DNA of 37,997 bases. Origin: Bacillota bacterium. GTDB lineage: Bacteria; Bacillota; Sulfobacillia; Sulfobacillales; Sulfobacillaceae. The stretch is from NCBI GenBank assembly GCA_021806205.1, contig JAJZXX010000248.1, forward strand, positions 1 through 37,997. Direction: 5' to 3'. The notes under the pieces were generated by a model, which saw only the letters and a list, made by a program, of their open reading frames with translations, searched no databases and had not been told where the DNA came from. Position 1 is the stretch's first letter; each line of letters begins with the position of its first letter. This document shows, in pieces, positions 7,655 to 15,548 of the stretch. The translations under genes and the position numbers were made by a program.

Positions 7655-8722
7655 ATGATGGGGAAGACCGTGGTCGTCGGGTTGAGCGGCGGCGTCGATT
7701 CCTCGGCGGCCGCCGCTTTATTATTGGAACAGGGCTATGATGTGATTGGAGTCACTATGCGGCACTTGCCGGCTGAAACGACTAACAGTTGTTGCGGACT
7801 GGACGCCATTGTGGATGCCCGGCGCGTGGCTAAGAAGCTGGGGATCCCACACATCCTGGTGGATGTCGAGCAGCCATTCTTTGACAAGGTTATTGCGCCG
7901 TTTGAGGAAGCCTACCTACAAGGTCTGACCCCTAATCCGTGTGCGTTGTGCAATCGTCACATTAAGTTTGGTGCCATGTGGGATTGGGCACAATCTCAAG
8001 GGGCGGATTTTTTGGCGACGGGCCACTATGTGCGTGTGCGCGAGAGTGGCGGTGAATTTCAACTGTTGCGGGCTCGCGACCGCGACAAGGATCAAAGTTA
8101 TTTAATGTACACGCTGGGCCAAAATGATTTAAAGCATTTGTTGTTCCCGTTGGGGGATCTTTTGAAGGCAGAAAGCCGGCAAATTGCCGAGGAGTGCCAC
8201 TTAGTGACGGCGCATAAGCCAGACAGTCAGGAGCTTTGCTTTGTTCCGAAAAATGATTACCAAGGGTATCTGAAGGAACATCGGCCAGATTCTCTTAGCG
8301 CCGGCGACATTGTGGATCTAAAGGGTCGGAATCTCGGTAAGCACCAGGGCATTGCTTTTTACACGGTGGGGCAGCGTCGCGGTCTGAACGTGGCTTCCCG
8401 TGCACCCCGCTACGTGGTCGGATTGGATAGGGATGGCAATCGGGTCGTGGTGGGAAGCCGCCAGGACGCCGAAAGATCTGAGGCACACATCGAAGCGGTT
8501 CATTATGTCAGTGGGCGAATGCCGGAGCAACCTCTTTGGGGGGACGCCCAAGTGCGTTATAACATGGAGCCGGCACCAGCCCGATGGACACATTCCGGTT
8601 CAGGAGCGACGCTCCGGTTTGAGAATCCGCAGTGGGCGCTTAGTCCCGGCCAAGTGGCCGTCCTCTATCAGGAGGATGCATTAATCGCGGGAGGGAAGAT
8701 CGCTCAATCCCCCTGCGCCTAG
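7655..8722 (+). CDS. mnmA: tRNA-specific 2-thiouridylase MnmA
   Basis: MnmA installs sulfur at U34 of the Lys, Glu and Gln tRNAs, using ATP to adenylate the base and a relayed persulfide as sulfur source. The PP-loop SGGVDSS is at residues 11-17. The first catalytic cysteine lies in NPCALCN (C96, with C99 nearby), and the second is C195 in PDSQELCFV. The C-terminal beta-barrel follows, giving 355 residues, normal for the family. Two adjacent ATG codons (7655 and 7658) are possible starts behind AAAGGAGGG; the first is used here. It directly follows rrf2. The sulfur donor must come from a desulfurase encoded elsewhere, such as SufS. Confidence 0.97.
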   Translation: MMGKTVVVGLSGGVDSSAAAALLLEQGYDVIGVTMRHLPAETTNSCCGLDAIVDARRVAKKLGIPHILVDVEQPFFDKVIAPFEEAYLQGLTPNPCALCNRHIKFGAMWDWAQSQGADFLATGHYVRVRESGGEFQLLRARDRDKDQSYLMYTLGQNDLKHLLFPLGDLLKAESRQIAEECHLVTAHKPDSQELCFVPKNDYQGYLKEHRPDSLSAGDIVDLKGRNLGKHQGIAFYTVGQRRGLNVASRAPRYVVGLDRDGNRVVVGSRQDAERSEAHIEAVHYVSGRMPEQPLWGDAQVRYNMEPAPARWTHSGSGATLRFENPQWALSPGQVAVLYQEDALIAGGKIAQSPCA

Positions 8723-8736
8723 CGGGAGGAATTCCA

Positions 8737-9228
8737 TTGTTGAGTGGTTGGCACGTAGCCCACTTGCCGGCTCGCATCCAAGGAAAAACGCGTGCCTTTC
8801 AAGTCATTGATCAAGTTGTGGTGTCATGGGAGGAATTCGTCGTCGAGGGATTCCTTCTGGCGCCAAGACTGTTTTATGTGCCGTTTGTTCCGGCCGGCGC
8901 GGATTTTTCTGTCAGCGAATTTGGCTTGGTGGTATCCAGTGCCTCTCAAGTGACGATTAAATCCCGTCGTTGGCGAAAGGACGTCGTCAGCCGCCGACAT
9001 TGGGCTTTCACCTGTCCGATAGTCGACGAACAGGGGCGGTTTTGTGGTCATCTCAACGACATCCTGTTTGACCCAGTCACGCTTAAAGTGACTTATCTTG
9101 TCATCTCGCGGGGGATTTTAGGCGATGTGTTGGGTGGAGCATTGGCCCTGTCCGTCAGCGACATTGTGCAAATGGGTCCATCGGAGGTTAAAATCCGCGC
9201 TTTAAGGGAAGTCTTGTTGATGAAGTAA
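8737..9228 (+). CDS. PRC-barrel domain protein (YrrD-like)
   Basis: This 163-residue protein appears to contain two PRC-barrel-type beta domains. The second is clearer, with FTCPIVDEQGRFCGHLNDILFDP followed by KVTYLVISRG and a LALSVSDIVQMG strand. PRC barrels are small domains found in ribosome-maturation and photosynthetic proteins; in Bacillus a two-barrel protein (YrrD) is encoded at the same place between mnmA and the AI-2E gene, and its function is unknown to me. The start is TTG at 8737 with GGGAGGA before it; a second TTG follows at once. No signal peptide or membrane segment is seen, so it should be cytoplasmic. It sits 14 bases after mnmA, within one transcript. Confidence 0.75.
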   Translation: MLSGWHVAHLPARIQGKTRAFQVIDQVVVSWEEFVVEGFLLAPRLFYVPFVPAGADFSVSEFGLVVSSASQVTIKSRRWRKDVVSRRHWAFTCPIVDEQGRFCGHLNDILFDPVTLKVTYLVISRGILGDVLGGALALSVSDIVQMGPSEVKIRALREVLLMK

Positions 9229-9251
9229 CCCGAGAAAAGTGGGGGACCGCC

Positions 9252-9443
9252 ATGGACATGGATCCATTGTGCCCGGCCTGCCAAGGAAAAAACGTCGGAC
9301 GGGTGGGTACCGGGCAGTACTATTGCTGGGAGTGTTTTATCGAGTTTCAAATGGGCCACAAAGGCGTGCGGATGTACCGAGTGGAGCCGGATGGCGAGTT
9401 GTCACGCATAGAACCTGATGGTCTTAAAGGGGTGAGTTCATGA
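9252..9443 (+). CDS. Small zinc-ribbon protein
   Basis: This 63-residue protein has two knuckles, CPAC (C7, C10) and CWEC (C25, C28), that should bind one zinc ion. A basic, then acidic tail follows (VRMYRVEPDGELSRIEPDG). Its function is unknown. Small zinc ribbons of this kind often contact nucleic acid or ribosomal partners, but that is inference. The spacing to the PRC-barrel gene is 23 bases and a GGGGGACC site precedes the ATG. Its stop overlaps the next gene's start (ATGA), a sign of coupled translation and of a real gene. Confidence 0.7.
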   Translation: MDMDPLCPACQGKNVGRVGTGQYYCWECFIEFQMGHKGVRMYRVEPDGELSRIEPDGLKGVSS

Positions 9444-9640
9444 AGCGTTACGTGACGGGCATGGTGACCGGGACGTTGGTGGGAGCGATTGTGGCCGGAG
9501 TGTGGCTTTTGCGGAGTCCTCGTGGCGGTCTGTATCGGCGGGCGATACGTCGGGCTCAATTTATCGGGCCCGCCGCTTTTAAGGTTGCGCGGTATAGTGG
9601 GAATCGCTTGGTCCACCTGGCCAAACGGCGACTGGGATAA
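9440..9640 (+). CDS. Small single-span membrane protein (YtxH-like)
   Basis: This 66-residue protein has one N-terminal membrane segment (about residues 5-24, GMVTGTLVGAIVAGVWLL) followed by a very basic tail rich in R and K. That layout recalls YtxH-type stress proteins, but no diagnostic motif is present. It overlaps the zinc-ribbon gene by four bases (ATGA) and lies seven bases before the AI-2E gene, so it is translated as part of the chain. The charge distribution predicts the tail is cytoplasmic. Confidence 0.6.
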   Translation: MKRYVTGMVTGTLVGAIVAGVWLLRSPRGGLYRRAIRRAQFIGPAAFKVARYSGNRLVHLAKRRLG

Positions 9641-9647
9641 ACGATTG

Positions 9648-10730
9648 ATGGGACAGTCATTGAGAGTATCTCCAAGTCCCCGGCGCTGGGTCGGCTGGGG
9701 ACTTTTGATGTTAGCGTTTCTTTTGGTCTGGGTCATATCATTTGCCCATAGTGTGCTGTTGCCATTTTTCCTCGCATTTGCCATTGCCTATTTATTGGAC
9801 CCTTTGGTCCAATTGTTAGGCTTATATGGCAGAGTGCATCGGGCTATCGCCATTCTCTTGGTGTACAGCCTTTTCGGCCTGATGGTGGCCGGGATGATTG
9901 TGTATCTGATACCGGTCTTGGTTCAGGAAAGTGTTCGGTTAATTAAGTACGTACCCGATCTCGCTCTAGGTGTACAACACACCTGGGATTACTGGCTGAC
10001 TCGTTTTCACCAGCAACCCATGCCATTAGCCATCCGAACGACCATCACCACAACCGGGGTCCATCTGCAAACCCGCCTCATGCACAGTCTACGCGGTGTG
10101 GTGGCCAAAGCGTTTGGATTGGTGCCAAGCGTGTTAAGTTTCATGGTGGCGCCAATTTTGGCTTTTTATGTGCTGAAGGATCTTAGTCGGGTCCGTCATC
10201 GTTTTTGGGAATTCATTCCGGTTGAATGGCACGCAGAGCTCTTTAAGCTGGGCATCGATTTAGACCGCGCTTTGATCGGCTATATCCGCGGGCAGATTAT
10301 TGTCGCGATGGTGGTAGGCCTCTTGTCAGCCGTATGGGTTAGCATACTGGGCATCCCATTCGCCGTGCTCATTGGGTCCGTCGCCGCGATTACTGACGTC
10401 ATTCCTTATGTCGGACCCATTGCCGGCGCGATCCCCGCTATTCTACTGGGATTGATGCAGTCCCCCTGGGTGGCATTGTATGCGGCCTTGGGCTTTATCG
10501 TCATTCACCAATTGGAGGGAATGGTCATTTCTCCTAAAGTAGTCGGCGATTCTGTCGGCCTACATCCCTTAGTCATTATTTTTGCCATTCTAGGGGGAGG
10601 GGAAATTGCCGGGTTTACAGGACTGATTTTGGCTGTGCCGGCATGCGCCGCCTTAAAGGTTTTCTTCAGCCATGGATATCGGTGGCTGGCGGTTTCCCTT
10701 GACCGTCATTCGACCCCCTCGGTACAATGA
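9648..10730 (+). CDS. AI-2E family membrane transporter (YrrI-like)
   Basis: This 360-residue polytopic protein has hydrophobic segments at about residues 14-34, 36-55 and 66-92. A soluble middle region follows, then the conserved C-terminal membrane half with GYIRGQIIVAMVVGLLSAVWV, AAITDVIPYVGPIAGAIPAI and HQLEGMVISPKVVGDSVGLHPL, all typical of the AI-2E family (PF01594). Members export autoinducer-2 or act as Na+/H+ antiporters; the substrate here is unknown. The frame extends upstream to 9489, but ATG 9648 gives the normal family length and begins right after the preceding gene. In Bacillus the orthologous gene also lies directly before alaS. Confidence 0.85.
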   Translation: MGQSLRVSPSPRRWVGWGLLMLAFLLVWVISFAHSVLLPFFLAFAIAYLLDPLVQLLGLYGRVHRAIAILLVYSLFGLMVAGMIVYLIPVLVQESVRLIKYVPDLALGVQHTWDYWLTRFHQQPMPLAIRTTITTTGVHLQTRLMHSLRGVVAKAFGLVPSVLSFMVAPILAFYVLKDLSRVRHRFWEFIPVEWHAELFKLGIDLDRALIGYIRGQIIVAMVVGLLSAVWVSILGIPFAVLIGSVAAITDVIPYVGPIAGAIPAILLGLMQSPWVALYAALGFIVIHQLEGMVISPKVVGDSVGLHPLVIIFAILGGGEIAGFTGLILAVPACAALKVFFSHGYRWLAVSLDRHSTPSVQ

Positions 10731-10756
10731 GTATCATCGTGTGAGGGAGGCTGGTT

Positions 10757-13369
10757 GTGGAGGCGCGGCTTATTCGGGAAAAGTTTGTGCGATATTTTGA
10801 GGATCATGGCCATCACCGGGTTCCAAGTTCCCCCTTAGTTCCGGTGGGGGATCCGACGTTGCTGTTCACCAATGCGGGGATGGTGCAATTCAAAGATGTG
10901 TTTTTGGGAGCGTCGACGTTGAGTTATAACCGCGCCGTGACGGTTCAGAAATGCATGCGTGCGGGTGGCAAGCATAATGACCTGGATCAGGTGGGACTGA
11001 CAGCGCGCCACCAAACTTTTTTTGAGATGCTAGGCAACTTTTCGTTTGGCGATTATTTTAAACGCGATGCGATTCGATTTGCCTGGGCGTTCCTGACCGA
11101 AGAACTGGGCATTGCGCCCGAGGTTCTTTGGGTGAGTGTGCATGTGAGTGATGATGAGGCCTTTTGGCTTTGGCAGGAAGTTTCGGGAGTGCCGGCCGAC
11201 CGCATCGTTAGACTGGACGAGGATAACTTTTGGACCATGGGGGACACGGGGCCGTGCGGACCCTCAAGTGAAATTTTTGTGGATCGGGGACCGACTTATG
11301 CGTGCGGTTCCGATTGCGGTTTAGGACGGTGTGAGTGCGATCGTCTTCAGGAAATTTGGAATTTGGTGTTCATGCAATATGATCGCGATGAGAAGGGTCA
11401 TCTTACGCCGCTGCCTCGTCCGAGCATCGATACCGGCATGGGGTTGGAGCGCTTGGCTGCCTATTTGCAAGGAGTTGATTCCAACTTTGATACCGACCTC
11501 ATCCGACCGATCATCGGCTCTGTGGAAGACATTAGTCAGAGGACTTATGACCCCGGCCGTGACGGCATGCCTTTTCGGGTGATTGCCGACCATGTGCGTT
11601 CGATTGCTTTTTTGGTGGCGGAAGGGGTATCTTTTAGCAACGAAGGGCGTGGCTATGTGATGCGGCGCATTCTTCGGCGGGCGATGCGTTTTGGATTAGA
11701 AATCGGATTGGACAGCCCGTTCCTTTGGCGTTTAGTGCCACGCGTTGTCGATATTATGGGCACTGATTATCCCGAACTATCGAACGGTCAAGTTACCATT
11801 CAGCAACTGGTCCGTGAGGAAGAGGAGCGGTTTGTCTTGACGCTTCAACAAGGGATGAAGGTCCTGGAGGACAAATTGTCGGGATTGACCTCGGGCGACC
11901 GATTGTCGGGCGAGGACGCATTTTTACTGGCGGACACGTTCGGATTTCCCCTCGACCTCACGCGCGATGCGGTCCGCGAGCGAGGAGTCCTCGTGGACGA
12001 GGTGGAATTTGACCGGCTGTTGGAAGAACAGCGGCAGCGTGCGCGGCACAATCGAAAAACGGCTGTGGATTTGTTGCCGTCGATGGCTTTGTCGGAGTTT
12101 GTGGGTTATGGCCCACTAACCCTAAAGGATATTCCTTTGGGGACCTTTTATGTGCAGGCGGATCAGGTGCGGCGGCTGGAGCAAGGACAGACCGGCTGGC
12201 TCTATGTGTCTTCGACCCCCTTCTATCCCGAGGGTGGAGGGCAGGTGGGGGATCGGGGCGAGTTAAGCACAGCAACGGGACATGCTCGGGTAACCGATAC
12301 GATCAAGGTGGGTGCAGCGATATGGCATCTCGTCCAGGTCGATCGCGGACAACTGGAAATCGGGCAGCCGGCAACACTCACGGTGGATCCAAAGCGACGT
12401 CAGGCGGCCATGCGAAACCATACGGGAACGCATCTGCTGCACGCGGCGCTTCGCCAAGTCTTGGGCAAAGGTGTGCGCCAGACGGGGTCTTTGGTAGCCC
12501 CGGACCGTCTGCGCTTTGACTTTTCGTATTCGAATCCCTTAACCGTTGAGCAACTTCAACGGATTGAATCGCTCGTCAACACCTGGATACTAGACGACAT
12601 TAATGTGTCGGTCGAATTCCTGTCGCGTGACCAAGCGCTAAAAGGGGGAGCGATTGCCTTTTTCGGCGATAAGTATGGGGAGACGGTGCGGGTGGTGACC
12701 GTCCCGGGGGCGAGCCAGGAACTTTGCGGTGGGACGCATTGTGCGAGAACCGGTCAAATTGGGCTTTTCGCCATTGTGGAGGAGTCGAGTGTCGGAGGCG
12801 GCTCGCGGAGAATCGAAGCAGTTACGGGCATGAATTCGTGGAAGGAGTTTTCGCGGCAACGGGAGCTCGTCAACAGCTTGTCGCCCTATTTTGGCAGTCT
12901 AGAGCCTGATATGTGGGCCGGTCGCCTAGCCGACTGGACGGTCGAGCTAAAGCGTTATGACAGTGTCAGGCAGGATGAAGAGCGAGGGCGGCGGCAACGA
13001 TTGGGTCGGGAGTTGGCTAGCGAAGCTAATGAAGTGGCTGGCTTACGGTTTCTTGTCGCAGAAGTCAAAGCCGAATCCTCAGAAGCGCTCAGGGAAGTGC
13101 TCGATGGGGTGAAAGAATCGGTCGACGGCGCGATTTTGGCCGCACGGCATGGTCAGCGGGCGTCATTGGTCGTATACTTTGGGGACAAGGTGCGTGGCCT
13201 CGGCTTTGTAGCCAAGGATGTTGTTAAGCCGCTTTCCCGCACGATTCAAGGGGGCGGCGGCGGCCGGGACGACTTAGCCCAAGCGGGGGGACGGTTGCCC
13301 GAGAGAGTTCCTCAACTGCTCCAAGAGGCTCGGGACTGGGTTGATAAAAACTTTGGCATGGCAGGATAA
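10757..13369 (+). CDS. alaS: Alanyl-tRNA synthetase
   Basis: AlaRS charges tRNA-Ala and removes mis-attached serine or glycine. The class II catalytic part opens with IREKFVRYFEDHGH and holds motif 2 around VTVQKCMRAGGKHNDLDQVG and the GRGYVMRRILRRAMRFG stretch. The editing domain has the zinc-type sites NHTGTHLLH (about residue 554) and CGGTHCARTGQIG (about 657). The C-terminal glycine-rich C-Ala end reads QGGGGGRDDLAQAGG (about 832). At 870 residues it is full length. The start is GTG at 10757 behind AGGGAGG. It is followed by ireB and ruvX as in Bacillus. No T-box leader is present, because only 26 bases separate it from the previous gene. Confidence 0.98.
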   Translation: MEARLIREKFVRYFEDHGHHRVPSSPLVPVGDPTLLFTNAGMVQFKDVFLGASTLSYNRAVTVQKCMRAGGKHNDLDQVGLTARHQTFFEMLGNFSFGDYFKRDAIRFAWAFLTEELGIAPEVLWVSVHVSDDEAFWLWQEVSGVPADRIVRLDEDNFWTMGDTGPCGPSSEIFVDRGPTYACGSDCGLGRCECDRLQEIWNLVFMQYDRDEKGHLTPLPRPSIDTGMGLERLAAYLQGVDSNFDTDLIRPIIGSVEDISQRTYDPGRDGMPFRVIADHVRSIAFLVAEGVSFSNEGRGYVMRRILRRAMRFGLEIGLDSPFLWRLVPRVVDIMGTDYPELSNGQVTIQQLVREEEERFVLTLQQGMKVLEDKLSGLTSGDRLSGEDAFLLADTFGFPLDLTRDAVRERGVLVDEVEFDRLLEEQRQRARHNRKTAVDLLPSMALSEFVGYGPLTLKDIPLGTFYVQADQVRRLEQGQTGWLYVSSTPFYPEGGGQVGDRGELSTATGHARVTDTIKVGAAIWHLVQVDRGQLEIGQPATLTVDPKRRQAAMRNHTGTHLLHAALRQVLGKGVRQTGSLVAPDRLRFDFSYSNPLTVEQLQRIESLVNTWILDDINVSVEFLSRDQALKGGAIAFFGDKYGETVRVVTVPGASQELCGGTHCARTGQIGLFAIVEESSVGGGSRRIEAVTGMNSWKEFSRQRELVNSLSPYFGSLEPDMWAGRLADWTVELKRYDSVRQDEERGRRQRLGRELASEANEVAGLRFLVAEVKAESSEALREVLDGVKESVDGAILAARHGQRASLVVYFGDKVRGLGFVAKDVVKPLSRTIQGGGGGRDDLAQAGGRLPERVPQLLQEARDWVDKNFGMAG

Positions 13370-13414
13370 TCAGGCTTGGACCGCGAAGAAGGGCACCTAG
13401 AAAGGATGTGGAGA

Positions 13415-13690
13415 ATGAGTATGTCGGATGAAACCCGACGGCTCGGAGATTACCACGACCAGGAAAAGGAAGCCGACCGAGTATTGCGCGAGGTGTATAC
13501 TGCCCTAAGAGACAAAGGATATAATCCGATTAGTCAACTCGTGGGATATCTGTTGTCCGGTGACCCGGCCTACATTACAAGCCATATGGGGGCGCGCAAC
13601 CTGATCCGACGGCTGGAGCGCGATGAACTGTTAGAGGAATTACTGAAACAATACGTTCAGCGTCTTGAACTTTCATCTCACGATGGCTAA
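13415..13690 (+). CDS. ireB: IreB family regulatory protein (UPF0297)
   Basis: This small protein (91 residues) of the UPF0297/IreB family shows the conserved block [22 protein letters not shown], then [22 protein letters not shown]. In Enterococcus, IreB is phosphorylated by the Ser/Thr kinase IreK and affects cephalosporin resistance; that role is known only there. Start choice: ATG 13415 and ATG 13421 are both reasonable given AAAGGATGTGGAG upstream; the longer upstream frame (from 13376) lacks family likeness. Its last eight bases overlap ruvX. In Bacillus the same gene (yrzL) also sits between alaS and yrrK. Confidence 0.9.
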   Translation: MSMSDETRRLGDYHDQEKEADRVLREVYTALRDKGYNPISQLVGYLLSGDPAYITSHMGARNLIRRLERDELLEELLKQYVQRLELSSHDG

Positions 13691-14126
13691 CCGTATAATG
13701 GCTCTCGACGTAGGGGATAAATGGATTGGGATGGCAGTCAGTGATGAGATGGGACTCATTGCCCAAACACTCCCACGGATTAAGCGCCGGGGTTTTGTGG
13801 ATGATGCCCAGGTGGTTAGGAGTGTTGCCCAGGAGTGGCAAGTGACCAAAGTTGTGGTCGGACTGCCTCTGAATATGAATGCATCGGTTGGGCCTCAGGC
13901 CGAAAAGACATTGCGTTTTGCCGGGGTATTGCGGACGGTGTGTGCCATGCCCGTGGTTACGTGGGATGAACGTTTGACAACGAGGCAAGCTGAGCGCATG
14001 CTCATCGGGCAGGATGTACGCCGTGAACGTCGTCAGGCCGTGATTGACGGTGTTGCGGCGGCATTGATTTTACAAGGGTATTTGGACCACGAACGTGGGG
14101 CCAAGGGAGGAGAGTCAGATGGCTGA
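13683..14126 (+). CDS. ruvX: Putative Holliday junction resolvase / pre-16S rRNA nuclease RuvX (YqgF)
   Basis: This 147-residue RNase H-fold protein of the YqgF family takes part in 16S rRNA 5'-end maturation. Landmarks are [19 protein letters not shown] with catalytic Asp9, [19 protein letters not shown], and [15 protein letters not shown] carrying the second acidic cluster. [14 protein letters not shown] carries the last aspartate. ATG 13683 gives the family-standard N-terminus and overlaps ireB by eight bases; the frame's upstream TTG adds six residues without support. DUF1292 follows with another eight-base overlap. Confidence 0.95.
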   Translation: MANRIMALDVGDKWIGMAVSDEMGLIAQTLPRIKRRGFVDDAQVVRSVAQEWQVTKVVVGLPLNMNASVGPQAEKTLRFAGVLRTVCAMPVVTWDERLTTRQAERMLIGQDVRRERRQAVIDGVAAALILQGYLDHERGAKGGESDG

Positions 14127-14427
14127 CGACAAGGATCTGGATACAGGTTTCGCGCAAGAGGATGACGACGAAATTATTACCCTGACTGATGAAGAGGGCA
14201 TCGAACACGAATTCGTCGTGGTTGACGTGATTGAGGTGTCGGATCGCGAGTACGCCATATTGTTGCCGATTGACACCGAAGAGGACGAGGAGTCCGAAGC
14301 GGTGATATTGCGATTGGAAAAGGATCAGGATGGTGATGATGTGCTAGTGGATATCGAGTCCGAGGAGGAATGGGAAGAGGTTGCTCAAGCCTACGAAGAG
14401 TTGCTCGACGACGAAGGCGAAGAATAA
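14119..14427 (+). CDS. DUF1292 acidic protein (YrzB-like)
   Basis: This 102-residue, strongly acidic protein shows the DUF1292 pattern: ITLTDEEGIEHEFVVVDVIEV, REYAILLPID, SEAVILRLEKDQDGDD and a glutamate-rich tail ending in YEELLDDEGEE. Its function is unknown. In Bacillus (yrzB) it always travels with the alaS-ireB-ruvX cluster. The start ATG lies inside the end of ruvX (ATGGCTGA overlap) and is preceded by GGGAGGAGAG. It should be cytoplasmic. Confidence 0.9.
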   Translation: MADDKDLDTGFAQEDDDEIITLTDEEGIEHEFVVVDVIEVSDREYAILLPIDTEEDEESEAVILRLEKDQDGDDVLVDIESEEEWEEVAQAYEELLDDEGEE

Positions 14428-14450
14428 ATTCAGGCCAAGGTGCTTTTATA

Positions 14451-15497
14451 GTGATTGCACGCCTTGCGGGTAGTCAGCGGCGTTGGTGTCGTCGGCAGTG
14501 GGTGATGATTGGGGCCGCCAGTGTGATAGCTGCCCTATTATTGGTGGGTGGCTACGTAGTGTGGATTTTCCAGCCACTAGACGCGCACTCCCGGGGATTT
14601 GAATATATTCGGGTACGGCCGGGGCAAACCGCCAATGAGGTGGCCGTGACCCTTAAAAGTCGCGGCATCATCAAAAGCGCCTGGGCGTTCGTGATTATGA
14701 GTCGTATCGATGGTGCTGCGACCAGTTTAAGTTCTGGCGTCTATCGGTTGTCCCCGAGGGAGTCATTGGGGAATATCCTCAAAAGAATGAAAAGTGGGCA
14801 AGTGGTTGTAACCAAAGTGAGTATCCCGGAAGGTTTTACCGTGAAACAAATTGTTGACCGGCTCGTGTCCAACCATATTGGTACGCCCGAGCAATATCGA
14901 CGCTTGGAGAAGCAAGCATTACCGGGTATGCCCCGGCCCCGTCCCGGGGTTCGCGATCCCTTGGAAGGTTATTTGTTTCCGGCCACTTATTCGTTTGAAT
15001 ATGGAACTACCGCCCGCCAGGCACTGACCGAGATGTGGAAGACCTTCCAAACGCGGATGATTGTGGGCCTGTATGATAAAAGTCATACGGGGCTTAGCCT
15101 GGTCGATTGGGTGACGCTGGCGTCCGTCGTTCAACAAGAGTCCAAACAGCCGGGTCAGGACGCTGCCGTGGCATCCGTATTCTTAAACCGGTTGAAACAA
15201 AACATGCCGTTTCAATCGGATGCCACGGTCAGGTATGCACTGGGACGAGTGCCAGCCGGAGGGTTGGTAGCCGCCGATTTGACCAATCCCTCGCCGTATA
15301 ACACGTATGCTCATAAGGGCTTCCCGCCGGGTCCGATCGCGAATCCTGGCGAATTTACGCTCAAGGCAGCGCTTTTTCCTGCCCATCAACCCTATTTATA
15401 TTTTGTATCGTTGCGTAGCGGGCACATTCTGTTTGCCCGAACATTTCAAGGTCAACTTCGCAATATTCGCTATGCCCAAAACCATCCCCATGCATAG
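14451..15497 (+). CDS. mltG: Endolytic murein transglycosylase MltG
   Basis: MltG cuts nascent peptidoglycan glycan strands at the membrane and helps end chain growth. After a basic N-terminus comes one membrane segment (residues 19-40), then a LysM-like strand region (YIRVRPGQTANEVA) and the YceG core. The core has LEGYLFPATY (171-180), and the catalytic glutamate is E230 in LASVVQQES, with FLNRLKQNMPFQSDATVRYALG after it. The end region SPYNTYAHKGFPPGPIANPG is typical. GTG 14451 starts the protein 23 bases after the DUF1292 gene, with AAGGTG at acceptable distance; the frame is open further upstream, but only as an antisense-like extension. Length 348 is normal. Confidence 0.95.
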   Translation: MIARLAGSQRRWCRRQWVMIGAASVIAALLLVGGYVVWIFQPLDAHSRGFEYIRVRPGQTANEVAVTLKSRGIIKSAWAFVIMSRIDGAATSLSSGVYRLSPRESLGNILKRMKSGQVVVTKVSIPEGFTVKQIVDRLVSNHIGTPEQYRRLEKQALPGMPRPRPGVRDPLEGYLFPATYSFEYGTTARQALTEMWKTFQTRMIVGLYDKSHTGLSLVDWVTLASVVQQESKQPGQDAAVASVFLNRLKQNMPFQSDATVRYALGRVPAGGLVAADLTNPSPYNTYAHKGFPPGPIANPGEFTLKAALFPAHQPYLYFVSLRSGHILFARTFQGQLRNIRYAQNHPHA

Positions 15498-15548
15498 GTT
15501 TGAAAATCTCTAAAAATGGAGAAACTTCCGTGAAAAGGGGGAGTTTCC

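Noticed and set aside
10731-10756. T-box or other alaS leader
   Set aside because: Only 26 bases separate alaS from the previous gene, leaving no room.
15500-15548. GAAACT/AGTTTC repeat around the ribosome site of the PBP-like gene
   Set aside because: The six-base arms are separated by the ribosome site itself and the stem is weak; it does not hide the site and is probably chance.
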